A DNA stretch of 64,000 nt from Dactylis glomerata. Taxonomy: Eukaryota > Streptophyta > Magnoliopsida > Poales > Poaceae. Of this stretch, positions 41,855-55,439 are shown in pieces (position 1 is the first letter of the stretch; each line of letters opens with the position of its first letter). Made by a program: the position numbers and the translations under genes. The notes beneath the pieces were generated by a model. It did no database searches and had not been told where the DNA came from. It saw only the letters and a program-made list of their open reading frames with translations. The stretch spans positions 9,936,342 through 10,000,341 of the forward strand of contig QXEO01000531.1 of the NCBI GenBank assembly GCA_007115705.1. The letters are read 5' to 3'.

Positions 41855-44800
41855 TGTAACAACCCAAATTTTTGGAAATTTAGAAACAAATAAAATTTAT
41901 TAAAATACCAAATTTTGGACCCAACAAAAACTTTTATTTTAAATCCAAGATTTATTTCTTGTCTTTCCGGAATTGGGAATTTGAGCATTTTTGCTCCCAT
42001 GCTTGAAATAAGAATAATAGGAGAAAGGTTTTAAACCAAATACTTTGAGCAAAACGTTTCACTCCCTTTTTTTTTAAAGAAAATAGTTGGAAAGAAATTA
42101 AAACCCTATTGCAATAAACCCAGCTGCGTGTTTTAGTCGTTGGAATAAAAATACCCATTTTGAAAACTTAGTCCCAAAACCTTTGCAAAAATCCACATGA
42201 TTTCCTAGCCAATCTTTGATGCCAAAATAAACCTTTGTTTATAAAATAGTTTATTTGATACAACTTTGTTTTCTATCTATTTAAATCTTGCATGAGTGCA
42301 TGTTAAATCCATTTGGAAATAGTTCAAGTGAACAAAGTCATCCAATCCCATGCAACAAGAAAGAAAACACAAAGAAATAAGAAGAAACACAAAACCCTAA
42401 ATAGGAAACATAAGAAAAAGAATCTAGAAAATGTAATTGCCTACATTACTTTGCCCTTATATATTAAGCAATATTTGAACTATACCATCATGCATCTCTC
42501 CACCACAACTAAGAACAAGTTACAAAGAATCAAATACAATAAAGTTGAAACAAAAATCAACTTGGAACTCAATTTAATATTCTGCCAAAGTTTGAATTCA
42601 AATAAGATGTCATTCCCAACTCCATGTCATCTCCAAGAAAACCAACACCTTTGGACCAAGATAAAACTTTTGCACTTCATATTGCATGCATGCATAGTAG
42701 TTTAAATACATGTTGTTCTATGATTTCATGTATCTTTTAAATAGTTGTGAAATGATTAGTTAAACCACTCCTAACCAACATAAACAATAGAGGTTAACCC
42801 CCAGGACTAAAGAAACCAGAAGCAAAAGAAATAAAGAAAAGAGAAGAAAAGTTTGATCTAGCAAATGTTATTGAGTACCCTACTTTGGACCCTTAGATTA
42901 AGAAATCTGCAACTCAACTAAGGGTGTGATCAGTTGGTTGAGCAAGACCAAATCACATTCTTGCTTGACCAACAAATTTCAAACAAAAACTCAAATGCTA
43001 ACCTAACTCAAACATCTGCCAAAGATTGAATCTAAAACATAGGACAACCCCAAATTCAAAATAGCCCTGAAGCAAAACACCACCTCTTGACCTAACAAAA
43101 ATAGTTTTAGAATCCCTATCCAATATAATGACCAACCCAATTTGAAAATTTAGAAAATTCAAATTTTGACTTCTTGCGGACATTTGGTCGAACACATGGT
43201 GGGCAGAAATCGGCAAAGGTGCAAGTTAGTACAAGGACCAGTAGCCAGCCCCCTCTCTGTCCTTCCCACAGTGTCCCTGCCGCTCCTAGAGTGTCCTGCT
43301 ATCGACCCCCTGTCACCCCTGCCCGGACCCGGCCGTGAGACCCGGAAGAAAGGAGGAGAACCACCGCAGCACCCCTCACCTGCCCCCTCTGCACCAGACC
43401 ACCCCGCCGCCCGCAAACGCGCCAGCAGCACGCTGCAGCCCTCCGCCGAAAGCACCGACCGCCTCGTCCCTTCTTTAGCCGACACCAGCCATGCTCTGGC
43501 CGCAGATCCCCTCACCCCGTGCTCCCTCTCCCGTCTATAAAAAGCCGCCCTTCTTCCCTGAAAAGATTCACACCACCTCACTCTACCTCCTAGACAACCT
43601 CTCCCTCTCTGTCATGCCCTAGGTCGAGCTCGGCAACCCCGACTGCTCCACAGACCATCGCCCGTTCCCGGTGCCCCCGAGCCTCTCTCGACGTAGATCT
43701 TGTGGGAGGTGGCCGAGAGGAGCCCCCGCCACCGCCTGGACAACCTCACCGCCGCCGCCATCCTCCCAGGTGAGCTCCCCACCACCGCCGCCTCCCCAGC
43801 GACCTCCCTCGCTCCCGTCCGTGTCGAGGCAGAGAAGACGGCCCCAGGCCGTCGGATCCTGCCCTGATCGGACAGCTCACGTTAGCCCGTACCCCTTCGG
43901 GTTATGAAACCCCTGACCGGCAGGCCCCGCCTGTCAGCCCTTTTTTTTTCTCCCGCGCGCACCCGGGTTCCCCTAGCTGGGCCGGCCCAAGTTCGTCCCC
44001 CCCCCGGCCCGCATAAATCCAGTCGGCCTAGTTTTTTTTTTGGGAAAACTTTTATTTATTTTCTTTGAATTACTGCAACTTACAACTTTAAGTCCCAGAG
44101 ATTTAAGAATCCAAAAATAGCAAATAAATACTCCTTAGAAAGCTAAGAACTTTATCTAGCCTCTGGAACTGGTTTGGCCCCATTTAGAAGTATAATTTTC
44201 GTGCAGTAAAAATAACAAAACAGGAGCTTTTCCAACTTAGAAAATCCATATCAATTCAAATAAAATTCCTAAAAATATAAATCCAACTTTAGAAATTCAC
44301 AATTAGTGATACCCATCTGCCTATACCATTAGATCTCATTTTTGAACCTTTTAAAGTAAATGCTATTTACCTATATGGTTAAATAGGCAATTGCCATATA
44401 GGATTTTATTAAACTCAAATCTATAATTGAAATTTTTATGGAACTCTTATTGTTAAACCATATTTCCAAATACATATCTATAGGTACTGATCTTAGTCCA
44501 TGTGAGCTTGTAGGAAGTATTTGGAAATTTAATACTACATTGTAGTAATTAGAAACTCAAACTTGCACACCAATCTCAAAATATGGACATGATATAAAAC
44601 CAATTCCTAATCAACCACCTTTTCAGATATTAATCTATAGCTCCTGATCCAAGTCAACTAGGATTAATATATTGCACTTATAGATTCAAACTTGATCACT
44701 AAATACTTGCAAACTAGAAATAGCTTCGATAAAAGAAAAAGACTCCAAATCCTATGAAGCCTCTTTGGTTGAACCATAATCTTGATTATCTACTTGTGGT

Positions 44801-46503
44801 CTATGACCATGGTCAATAAGGACTTGCAAGAGATATTTCACGATTCAAAGTAAATTAAATCCTCACTTAAGCCAAGAAAGTGATAATCCCATCTATATGG
44901 AATCAATTAAGTTGAAGCCACTCTCCATCGCATTCTTAGATAACTTTCCTTACCCTAGTATCCTTGATTGTTGAATGTGTGTGGTTTGTGAAATGCTTGG
45001 TGATTGTATGTATTTATTTTTCAAAAATTAGACGACAAAGAGAGTCAGGAGAATGGATCCCGAAGTCCACCAAGAAATGGAGATGGAGATCAATCAATCA
45101 AAGATGAAGATGAAGACTATTTTGACTTTGCCAAGCCAGGCAAGCCATCTTTTGAATCATACCCAATTGCCTAGTTTTCCTATTGCATAATCTCTTGTTC
45201 TTAAGTAAATTGCATGATTGAATTGCTACTTTTGAACAAGAGTATCAAACTAGGTTTATCCGACAACTCTTTAGTTGCAGCATCACTCATAGTAGTTGCT
45301 TAGTCGCTAATAAATTTGAGGTCATCTATAGGGGAACCCTATTTGAAAGTGGTGACTTGAACTTGAAAGCTTGAAATGGGAGACTACTCATACATGATGG
45401 ATTTCTGAAAGAAAATAATCTTGACTAAGGACTATGGAATGTATTTCTAAATGATAATGAGTGATGTACTATGTGAGCCAACCATACCGTACGACCACAT
45501 TACCCCTATATGGGAAGGGGCTTAGTCCGTAGTTTGTTTGCTTTAGTATGGGAGACCTCATTGAACTTATAGGGGATGGATCCTGCGGGAAGCCCCCGAA
45601 GCCGGGACTTGCCATAGCTGTGATGGAGGATACCACAGACTATGGGAGTCCAAAATACAGCACCCTGTAGTCGAAAAAACTATGAGTTCCATTCCGTATC
45701 TGGACTCTTAGGGAGGATCCTATACTAAAGTAGGCAAGTGAAAGATTTTGTTTGATTATCTGAACCTCGCATACTTTGTGTATGACGATCCGCGGATTTC
45801 TCCCGGCAGATGTATCGAATCTTGTGGGTAAAGTGTACCCCTCTGCAGAGGTTTTCAAACTATTCGAATAGCCGCGTCCGCGGTCATGGACAGTTGGCAA
45901 GTTGTACTTGACTTTTGTCAAGATTGATAACAACTTGAGGTGAACTTGGTGAATGACTTGACCTGAACTTTGAAGGTGACCAACACTTGAAGTTCCTCTT
46001 TAGATTTAACTTAGAGAATTAAATCTTCTTCTATACTAATGAAAATTCTTGGGAAACAAACTAGCTTTTTGCAAATAAACTTAGTGCTTAGTCCACCATA
46101 TCAACCATGCATATCTATCTCATCACTTTGTTTATAAGATGGTTTGCGAGTGCATCCAATGTACTCATGGCTGTGTCCCTGGCTATTAACTTGGCCAGAC
46201 TTGAAGGAGCAAGATCAAGCAGGAAGGACTCATTGACGGCTTTGCGAATTAGGCTCGTTTCCTACTGTCTGCTTTGCCTGTGCGGTTGAAGCTTGACAAT
46301 ATGGACCCAAAGTGTTATTCCGCTGCATGTTGATGTATTGTAAGGTTTGGTCTGTGCGACCACCTATGTAATCCCCTTTATTTACTATTAATGTCTATGA
46401 CTGTGATATCAACTACGTTATGTAAATCACAACAATGATTCTGGGATTGTGATGGATTACATAACGGGCACCTCGAATTTGTTATAAATTTGGGGGTGTT
46501 ACA
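41855..46503 (+). mobile_element. Element H 5' LTR
   Basis: 4649 bp, mostly AT-rich. It contains a GC-rich block (about 43220-44010) with TATAAAAA at 43536-43543, C/T-rich downstream sequence and CCGCCGCC runs. The last kilobase matches positions 1-1030. The 3' LTR has an extra 35-36 bp near 51655 and 11 bp near 49850. Confidence 0.93.
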
Positions 46504-47324
46504 AGTTGGTATCAGAGCCTAGGCTGACTCTAGGAAACCCTAGTTAGCATGGTCGTTAAAAAATGATATCTCTGGTATCCCAAGTTTGATATCAGGACTA
46601 TCATGACCTTAGGAGACCTTAGTTAGCATGGTCGTTAGCTAAGAAAGTGATATGTTGACAAAAACTTATTTCTAGAAAAGAAATTTATTTGCTTTGGTAC
46701 CCAAAGCCCAACTTATACTCCCATCTTATTCACTTCAAATATCTTACACTCTCAACTTATACTCTCAAGAGATTTTGACAAAGAATTTATTTACCTCTTT
46801 AATTACAAAGTCTTTTCAAATATTTGTTTTACTCTATTCCTCATCTACTTCAAATATATGCTATGGACAATAAACCAACCTATGACCGAAGGACTTTTGG
46901 ATCAAAAGATGAGGGACTCAATATTTTTCAAGACTTCAACCTTGGATGTCAACTACGACGGCTGCCATCAAAAGCGAGTCTCTTCACCTAATCCAGAAAT
47001 CTTCCAACAAGAGTCAACCCTATGAGATAAAGACTTCAAGAGCAAAGAATGAGTGATCAAAAATGATGAAGACCCAGCAACCTTTTGACCCACAGGATTT
47101 ATAGGAAATGCTCAGTTGTTTTGATTGAGCTACCCTTACCTCACGATTAGTAAGTGTGCTTAGTGCCTTGTGTGTTTGAATGATTGATTTATTTGGAGAG
47201 GTGTTGCTCATAGGCCATTCGGCAACATGAAGCAACCACTCTGAAATCTTGTTTGCTCAAAAATGTATTTGTCTTTCTCGCCCAAACTAAACTCTAACCA
47301 TACCAATCCCACGTCGGAAACCTT

Positions 47325-47858
47325 TTGAAAGTTGTTCCCTCTCATCTACTGCAGAGCTCCACCCCTGATGCACCTCACATGCTCGCAAGTCCAAACAACT
47401 ACACCAGGACCCACCCTAGGAAATCTACATTTCCAGTCATATCAAATTCTCTTCAGCGAGGAGCTCAAGTTGTCAAGACTAGCAAAAAGTCTCGATCTCG
47501 TAAGAGGCGAAATCAAGCAAGAGATATGTACCGTCAAGCAAGTGGATGTCCAACACGCTGCAATGGAGACTATGAGAAGACTCTGCGATCTGGAAAAATA
47601 GTTATTGGTGGCAAGACCAACATTACCTGCTATGAGTGCGGAATCAAGGGGCACTACTCCAATGAGTGCCCAAAGAAGCTGAACGAAGCACCACAATCTA
47701 TCGCAGGCCCGCGAAGCCATGTAATAACTGAAGATCGTGTCAAAGGCCGCACCAGCCTCATCATCCTTAACACGACGGAAACACCCTTCCAAAGTAACCA
47801 CGAGTATGTCTACCAACCTGAAGACACAAAGAAAGGAAAACCGGGAATCAGACACTAG
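47325..47858 (+). CDS. Element H gag-like ORF with zinc knuckle
   Basis: A 177-codon frame. A Lys/Arg-rich patch (KKSRSRKRRNQ) at residues 53-63 precedes a CCHC knuckle, CYECGIKGHYSNEC (residues about 102-115), that would bind RNA. There is no capsid domain and no protease or RT. The upstream internal region (46520-47324) shows repeats of a CTTAGTTAGCATGGTCGTTA-type unit and no ORF. The start codon is uncertain. Confidence 0.6.
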   Translation: MKVVPSHLLQSSTPDAPHMLASPNNYTRTHPRKSTFPVISNSLQRGAQVVKTSKKSRSRKRRNQARDMYRQASGCPTRCNGDYEKTLRSGKIVIGGKTNITCYECGIKGHYSNECPKKLNEAPQSIAGPRSHVITEDRVKGRTSLIILNTTETPFQSNHEYVYQPEDTKKGKPGIRH

Positions 47859-48269
47859 GTACCCGGAAGTTGCACTTAGCTACAAGGATGGTAGGAACAA
47901 GTTGGATCAATATTTTGGATCACCAATCAAGAAGCCTTAGTCACCTTAGTTTGGTACTAGTAGTCTTTTTTATCTCCTTCTAAAATGAATGAGGCATGTA
48001 ATCCGCAAGACCATTAGTAATGAAATTCTATGGTTTAAACCTAAAACATTTTTTTTTCAAAAGTGTGATTGTTTGTTGAAAATGCTATGTGATTGACGAA
48101 TATGTGTTTTGGCCCGTATGGCCTTATCACATTTTGGGTGTACCCAATCTTTCCATCTTGATATAAATTGAATACACACTCTATCTCTTATCTGGTAATA
48201 TCATTTCCCAATCTATCTCAATCTTAACTTATGAATCTCGGGAGGAGATTCTTTTTAAGGGGGGAAGAT

Positions 48270-51200
48270 TGTAACAACCCAAATTTTTGGAAATTTAGAA
48301 ACAAATAAAATTTATTAAAATACCAAATTTTGGACCCAACAAAAACTTTTATTTTAAATCCAAGATTTATTTCTTGTCTTTCCGGAATTGGGAATTTGAG
48401 CATTTTTGCTCCCATGCTTGAAATAAGAATAATAGGAGAAAGGTTTTAAACCAAATACTTTGAGCAAAACGTTTCACTCCCTTTCTTTTAAAAGAAAATA
48501 GTTGGAAAGAAATTAAAACCCTATTGCAATAAACCCAGCTGCTTGTTTTAGTCGTTGGAATAAAAATACCCATTTTGAAAATTTAGTCCCAAAACCTTTG
48601 CAAAAATCCACATGATTTCCTAGCCAATCTTTGATGCCAAAATAAACCTTTGTTTATAAAATAGTTTATTTGATACAACTTTGTTTTCTATCTATTTAAA
48701 TCTTGCATGAGTGCATGTTAAATCCATTTGGAAATAGTTCAAGTGAACAAAGTCATCCAATCCCATGCAACAAGAAAGAAAACACAAAGAAATAAGAAGA
48801 AACACAAAACCCTAAATAGGAAACATAAGAAAAAGGATCTAGAAAATGTAATTGCCTACATTACTTTGCCCTTATATATTAAGCAATATTTGAACTATAC
48901 CATCATGCATCTCTCCACCACAACTAAGAACAAGTTACAAAGAATCAAATACAATAAAGTTGAAACAAAAATCAACTTGGAACTCTATTTAATATTCTGC
49001 CAAAGTTTGAATTCAAATAAGAGGTCATTCCCAACTCCATGTCATCTCCAAGAAAACCAACACCTTTGGACCAAGATAAAACTTTTGCACTTCATATTGC
49101 ATGCATGCATAGTATTTTAAATACATGTTGTTCTATGATTTCATGTATCTTTTAAATAGTTGTGAAATGATTAGTTAAACCACTCCTAACCAACAGAAAC
49201 AATAGAGGTTAACCCCCAGGACTAAAGAAACCAGAAGCAAAAGAAATAAAGAAAAGAGAAGAAAAGTTTGATCTAGCAAATGTTATTGACTACCCTACTT
49301 TGGACCCTTAGATTAAGAAATCTGCAACTCAACTAAGGGTGTGATCAGTTGGTTGAGCAAGACCAAACCACATTCTTGCTTGACCAACAAATTTCAAACA
49401 AAAACTCAAATGCTAACCTAACTCAAACATCTGCCAAAGATTGAATCTGAAACATAGGACAACCCCAAATTCAAAATAGCCCTGAAGCAAAACACCACCT
49501 CTTGACCTAACAAAAATTGTTTTAGAATCCCTATCCAATATAATGACCAACCCAATTTGAAAATTTCGAAAATTCAAATTTTGACTTCTTGCGGAAATTT
49601 GGTCGAACACATGGTGGGCAGAAATCGGCAAAGGTGCAAGTTAGTACAAGGACCAGTAGCCAGCCCCCTCTCTGTCCTTCCCACAGTGTCCCTGCCGCTC
49701 CTAGAGTGTCCTGCTGTCGACCCCCTGTCACCCCTGCCCGGACCCGGCCGTGAGACCCGGAAGAAAGGAGGAGAACCACCACAGCACCCCTCACCTGCCC
49801 CCTCTGCACCAGACCACCCCGCCGCCCGCAAACGCGCCAGCAGCACGCCACAACACGCCGCAGCCCTCCACCGAAAGCAGCGACCTCCTCGTCCCTTCTT
49901 TAGCCGACACCGGCCGTGCTCTGGCCGCAGATCCCCTCACCCCGTGCTCCCTCTCCCATCTATAAAAAGCCGCCCTTCTTCCCTGAAAAGATTCACACCA
50001 CCTCACTCTACCTCCTAGACAACCTCTCCCTCTCTATCATGCCCTAGGTCGAGCTCGGCGACCCCGACCGCTCCACAGACCATCGCCCGTTCCCGGTGCC
50101 CCCGAGTCTCTCTCGACGCAGATCTTGTGGGAGGTGGCCGAGAGGAGCCCCCGCCACCGCTTGGACAACCTCACCGCCGCCGCCATCCTCCCAGGTGAGC
50201 TCCCCACCACCGCCGCCTCCACAGCGACCTCCCTCGCTCCCGTCCGTGTCGAGGCGGAGAAGACGGCCCCAGGCCGTCGGATCCTGTCCTGATCGGACAG
50301 CTCACGTTAGCCCGTACCCCTTCGGGTTATGAAACCCCTGACCGGCAGGCCCCGCCTTTCAGCCCTTTTTTTTCTCCCGCGCGCACCCGGGTTCCCCTAG
50401 CTGGGCCGGCCCAAGTTCGTCCCCCCCGGCCCGCATAAATCCAGTCGGCCTAGTTTTTTTTTGGGAAAACTTTTATTTATTTTCTTTGAATTACTGCAAC
50501 TTACAACTTTAAGTCCCAGAGATTTAAGAATCCAAAAATAGCAAATAAATACTCTTTAGAAAGCTAAGAACTTTATCTAGCCTCTGGAACTGGTTTGGTC
50601 CCATTTAGAAGTATAATTTTCGTGCAGTAAAAATAACAAAACAGGAGCTTTTCCAACTTAGAAAATCCATATCAATTCAAATAAAATTCCTAAAAATATA
50701 AATCCAACTTTAGAAATTCACAATTAGTGATACCCATCTGCCTATACCATTAGATCTCATTTTTGAACCTCTTAAAGTAAATGCTATTTACCTATATGGT
50801 TAAATAGGCAATTGCCATATAGGATTTTATTAAACTCAAATCTATAATCGAAATTTTTATGGAACTCTTATTGTTAAACCATATTTCCAAATACATATCT
50901 ATAGGTACTGATCTTAGTCCATGTGAGCTTGTAGGAAGTATTTGGAAATTTAATACTACATAGTAGTAATTAGAAACTCAAACTTGAACACCAATCTCAA
51001 AATATGGAAATGATATAAAACCAATTCCTAATCAACAACCTTTTCAGATATTAATCTATAGCTCCTGATCCAAGTCAACTAGGATTAATATATTGCACTT
51101 ATAGATTCAAACTTGATCACTAAATACTTGCAAACTAGAAATAGCTTCGATAAAAGAAAAAGACTCCAAATCCTATGAAGCCTCTTTGGTTGAACCATAA

Positions 51201-52953
51201 TCTTGATTATCTACTTGTGGTCTATGACCATGGTCAATAAGGACTTGTAAGAGATATTTCACGATTCAAAGTAAATTAAATCCTCACTTAAGCCAAGAAA
51301 GTGATAATCCCATCTATATGGAATCAATTAAGTTGAAGCCACTCTCCATCGCATTCTTAGATAACTTTCCTTACCCTAGTATCCTTGATTGTTGAATGTG
51401 TGTGGTTTGTGAAATGCTTGGTGATTGTATGTATTTATTTTTCAACAATTAGACGACAAAGAGAGTCAGGAGAATGGATCCCGAAGTCCGCCAAGAAATG
51501 GAGATGGAGATCAATCAATCAAAGATGAAGATGAAGACTATTTTGACTTTGCCAAGCCAGGCAAGCCATCTTTTGAATCATACCCAATTGCCTAGTTTTC
51601 CTATTGCATAATCTCTTGTTCTTAAGTAAATTGCATGATTGAATTGCTACTTTAGAATAGTAGTTGTGTAGTGGTATCTTGCTTAACAAGAGTATCAAAC
51701 TAGGTTTATCCGACAACTCTTTAGTTGCAGCATCACTCATAGTAGTTGCTTAGTCGCTAATAAATTTGAGGTCATCTATAGGGGAACCCTATTTGAAAGT
51801 GGTGACTTGAACTTGAAAGCTTGAGATGGGAGACTACTCATACATGATGGATTTCTGAAAGAAAATAATCTTGACTAAGGACTATGGAATGTATTTCTAA
51901 ATGATAATGAGTGATGTACTATGTGAGCCAACCATACCGTACGACCACATTACCCCTATATGGGAAGGGGCTTAGTCCGTAGTTTGTTTGCTTTAGTATG
52001 GGAGACCTCATTGAACTTATAGGGGATGGATCCTGCGGGAAGCCCCCGAAGCCGGGACTTGCCATAGCTGTGATGGAGGATACCACAGACTATGGGAGTC
52101 CAAAATACAGCACCCTGTAGCCGGAAAAACTATGAGTTCCATTCCGTATCTGGACTCTTAGGGAGGATCCTATACTAAAGTAGGCAAGTGAAAGATTTTG
52201 TTTGATTATCTGAACCTCGCATACTTTGTGTATGACGATCCGCGGATTTCTCCCGGCAGATGTATCGAATCTTGTGGGTAAAGTGTACCCCTCTGCAGAG
52301 GTTTTCAAACTATTCGAATAGCCGCGTCCGCGGTCATGGACAGTTGGCAAGCTGTACTTGACTTTTGTCAAGATTGATAACAACTTGAGGTGAACTTGGT
52401 GAATGACTTGACCTGAACTTTGAAGGTGACCAACACTTGAAGTTCCTCTTTAGATTTAACTTAGAGAATTAAATCTTCTTCTCTACTAATGAAAATTCTT
52501 GGGAAACAAACTAGCTTTTTGCAAATAAACTTAGTGCTTAGTCCACCATATCAACCATGCATATCTATCTCATCACTTTGTTTATAAGATGGTTTGCGAG
52601 TGCATCCAATGTACTCATGGCTGTGTCTCTGGCTATTAACTTGGCCAGACTTGAAGGAGCAAGATCAAGCAGGAAGGACTCATTGACGGCTTTGCGAATT
52701 AGGCTCGTTTCCTACTGTCTGCTTTGCATGTGCGGTTGAAGCTTGACAATATGGACCCAAAGTGTTATTCCGCTGCATGTTGATGTATTGTAGGGTTTGG
52801 TCTGTGCGACCACCTATGTAATCCCCTTTATTTACTATTAATGTCTATGACTGTGATATCAACTACGTTATGTAAATCACAACAATGATTCTGGGATTGT
52901 GATGGATTACATAACGGGCACCTCGAATTTGTTATAAATTTGGGGGTGCTACA
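48270..52953 (+). mobile_element. Element H 3' LTR
   Basis: 4684 bp, starting TGTAACAACCC just after the polypurine tract. It carries the same GC-rich block with TATAAAAA at 49961-49968. It ends GGTGCTACA, where the 5' LTR has GGTGTTACA. Confidence 0.93.
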
Positions 52954-53227
52954 ACACGTGTTCGAGGGGATATTCATATGGCTTTGCATGAAAAGAAGGT
53001 CCATCAAGCTTAGGTGGAATATCCACCCTAGCTTTATCCGAGTTTGGCTTCTCCTTCGGAGCAACCTCAACAAACTCGGGATGGGCATTCTTTTCATCCA
53101 AAGCCGAGAATATCGCTTCGAACGCGGCAAAATGTTTGTTGAGTTCGTTGTGTTGCTTATCAAGCATCGCTTGGACCTCAACGGCCATGAAGACTTTGTC
53201 TTCACCCTAATCCGTAGGTGAGACCAT
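52954..53227 (-). pseudogene. Element G (copia) gag, N-terminal part
   Basis: The ATG at 53227 (minus) opens MVSPTD, then a TAG (53207-53209), then the same frame runs through VEVQAMLDKQHNELNKHF (coiled coil) to PPKLDGPSFHAKPYEYPLEHV. This is the start of a copia gag of the type continued at 41854. Element H interrupts it after Val. Confidence 0.8.
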
Positions 53228-53266
53228 CTTACTCTCAAGGCGGTTAAGCCTTTAAAAAGAGCCCTT

Positions 53267-53278
53267 GCTTTTATACCA
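53267..53278 (-). promoter_or_regulatory. Element G primer-binding site
   Basis: On the minus strand TGGTATAAAAGC follows the LTR end by two bases. It matches initiator Met tRNA complement TGGTATCAGAGC with two changes. Confidence 0.65.
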
Positions 53279-53280
53279 AT

Positions 53281-54574
53281 TGAAAGGATCGATGGTCTAA
53301 CCTAGAGGGGGGTGAATTGGTATCTACAAATTTTACTTCTCTTTTCACTAGTTTTAGCCTTTGCGGAATATAAGTGTGAGCCTAACAACTAGGTGAGCAA
53401 CCTATATGATGCTATGCAAAGAACTTCAAGCACAAAGGCTATCACAAGGGTAAATGCACAAGTAAAAGGACTCGAATAGAAATAACCAAGGCACGTGGAG
53501 ACAAAGATGTATCCCGATGTTCACTCTCTTGGGAGAGAGCTAGTCACCGTTGGAGAGATGTGAATCCCCACGAAGGGTACTCAAACACCACGAAGGCTCA
53601 CCTTCTTCTCCTTGAGCCTCCTCCATGAAGTAGGAGCCCAATCACTCGTGGTAGACCTTAGGGTGGTCTCCAAACCCTCACAAACATTCCACGGGGCAAA
53701 TCACAAGCCGAATTCCTCTGGGCGACCCTAGCCGCCTAGGGTTTCCCACAAACCCAAGAGTAACAAGTAATCTCGATGAACTAAAGGGAGAATGAAATAT
53801 GGCTTGGTGGAGATGTAGATCGGGGCCTCCTCTTTGTTTCTACCAAAGGGATTTGGATTTGGGTGGGTAGAATGAGAGATCCCCTTAGCTTGAGGTGCTC
53901 ATTAATGGAGGAGAGAGTGTGTACATGATATTATGATTTGTAAGTGGTCAACCTACCCCTCCGGAGAAGAAGGGGTGTATAAGTCCGTGGGAGAAAATGA
54001 CTGTTTGGGGCGAAACTGGGATTTCCGATTGAATTCCCGGTTGGATCGGAAATCCAACCGGAAATTCCCGGTGGAGAATCCAGTGCGTCCGAAAATTGAA
54101 CCGGAGATTTCCGATTTGAACTGGACATGGAACCGAGAAAAACCGAGCCAGCCCAAAAACATGCCTGGGGCTGGCTGGGCTTGTCCGGTCCTATGGCTGG
54201 TTGAAACCGGAAATTTCCGGTTGAATTTCCGGTCTGACCGAAAATTTGACCGAGAACCATAATTCCTCCCCAAACTTTCTTTTCTCAAAGAACTAAAAAT
54301 ACTCTCTGATCTGGGAAATGAAACAGGTGGGGAAAGGTGTCTGGTTAGCAAGAAAACAAACCCACGAGTCCATCAAGGCAACCCCTCTTAATAGTGTGGT
54401 TTTTCCTATAGACTCAAGCATAAATAGAAAAGAATAAGAAAAACACCGTCGCTTCTCTCCGAAGTCGAATGGGGGGGCCTCCTTTCACAGCTCATCAGTG
54501 AAACGGACTGAGACCTGAAAATGAGACTCGAAGACTATATTAGTCCAACACTAGCTCACGTGTCATCAATAACA
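53281..54574 (-). mobile_element. Element G 5' LTR
   Basis: On the minus strand it ends CACCCCCCTCTAGG...CTTTCA at 53281, a typical ending of grass SIRE/Maximus-type copia LTRs. The start near 54574 (TGTTATTGATGACACG) is a guess because the partner LTR is missing. The U3 part (about 54000-54260) is full of CCGGAAA/TTTCCGG motifs. Confidence 0.6.
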
Positions 54575-55435
54575 AAAATAAGGTGAAGGGTAAAATACCC
54601 TTATAATTCACCCCCTTGTTAAGAATCATAATATAGACAATTTTGAACACATAGTGGACACAACTAAAGAAAATAAATAATCTTGCAGATTGGGTCTTCT
54701 ATGTGACCTATTAGCCGAAAAATGACAAACTAAGAGTATCACATTCAAAAAATCTTCTAAAAAGTGATACCATTTACGAAGATTCATGACTTCAAGCCAA
54801 ATGACCAAAGTCATGACCATATTCACGGCGTAGTTTTTGGTAATGTGTACAAAATGGGCACATGTTTTATGTTGGTATGACAAACAATGTTGTCAAGGGA
54901 GGTCCCATCTATTTTTAGGGAAAAAGTATTTTCATTTTTTATGTGCTAAATATAGATTTTTTAAGAAAGTGAAAGACTATGATGCCAAGTATAACCACTC
55001 CAATTTTTACTCAAAGTAGACAATATTTGATGGTTAATTCCCATATATGCGTTAAATTCTGGTCACTGCTTATTTTAGCATGAACCTTGTCAATTGTAGA
55101 AAAAAAATCTACATGTCTCCTCGGCGTAAAGCTCATTTGAATCCGTAGATAGCGTGAGGGGCCAAGATTCTCTTGGCCTAGATTTTGGTGTGAGGGGGTT
55201 AAGTCGGTGTGCTTTTGATGGGAGAGTGCAAGAGGTGGTGGCACATATGTTGGCAAAAAGAGGTATGGAACTAGAACTTCATGCTTGTAACCTGTTGCAC
55301 TCATGGAGTAGCAGCGCCTCTGTTGATGGGTATAACCACGAGTCATTTAGTATGTCAGATACTCATTTATAACCTTTTACTCTCCCCATGTTATCTAGTA
55401 TTATGCAGTAGTTTGATAGTATTTAGTACATTAGT
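54575..55435. other. AT-rich stretch without recognised gene
   Basis: It contains a GGGTAAAATACCC palindrome at about 54588-54600. I find no protein motif, LTR end or terminal repeat. It may hold the decayed left end of the Harbinger element. Confidence 0.35.
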
Positions 55436-55439
55436 AGTT

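Larger units (their letters stand above)
41855..52953 (+). mobile_element. Element H: non-autonomous LTR retrotransposon with 4.7 kb LTRs
   Basis: Two long LTRs (41855-46503 and 48270-52953) start TGTAACAACCC and end GGTGyTACA. PBS TGGTATCAGAGCC is at 46507-46519, and a polypurine tract (AAGGGGGGAAGA) is at 48258-48269. The flanks GCACG (41850-41854) and ACACG (52954-52958) are a TSD with one change. Without H the copia gag reads on through LEHVPMPH, which confirms the insertion point. The internal part is only 1766 bp with one gag-like ORF and no pol. LTRs differ by about 1 percent plus two indels, so the insertion is recent. The organisation recalls Sukkula-like elements; I cannot confirm the family name. 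Confidence 0.93.

Noticed and set aside
43166..43540. Pro-rich frames in element H LTRs
   Set aside because: They lie upstream of the TATA box, and the two LTR copies differ in frame through an 11-bp indel.
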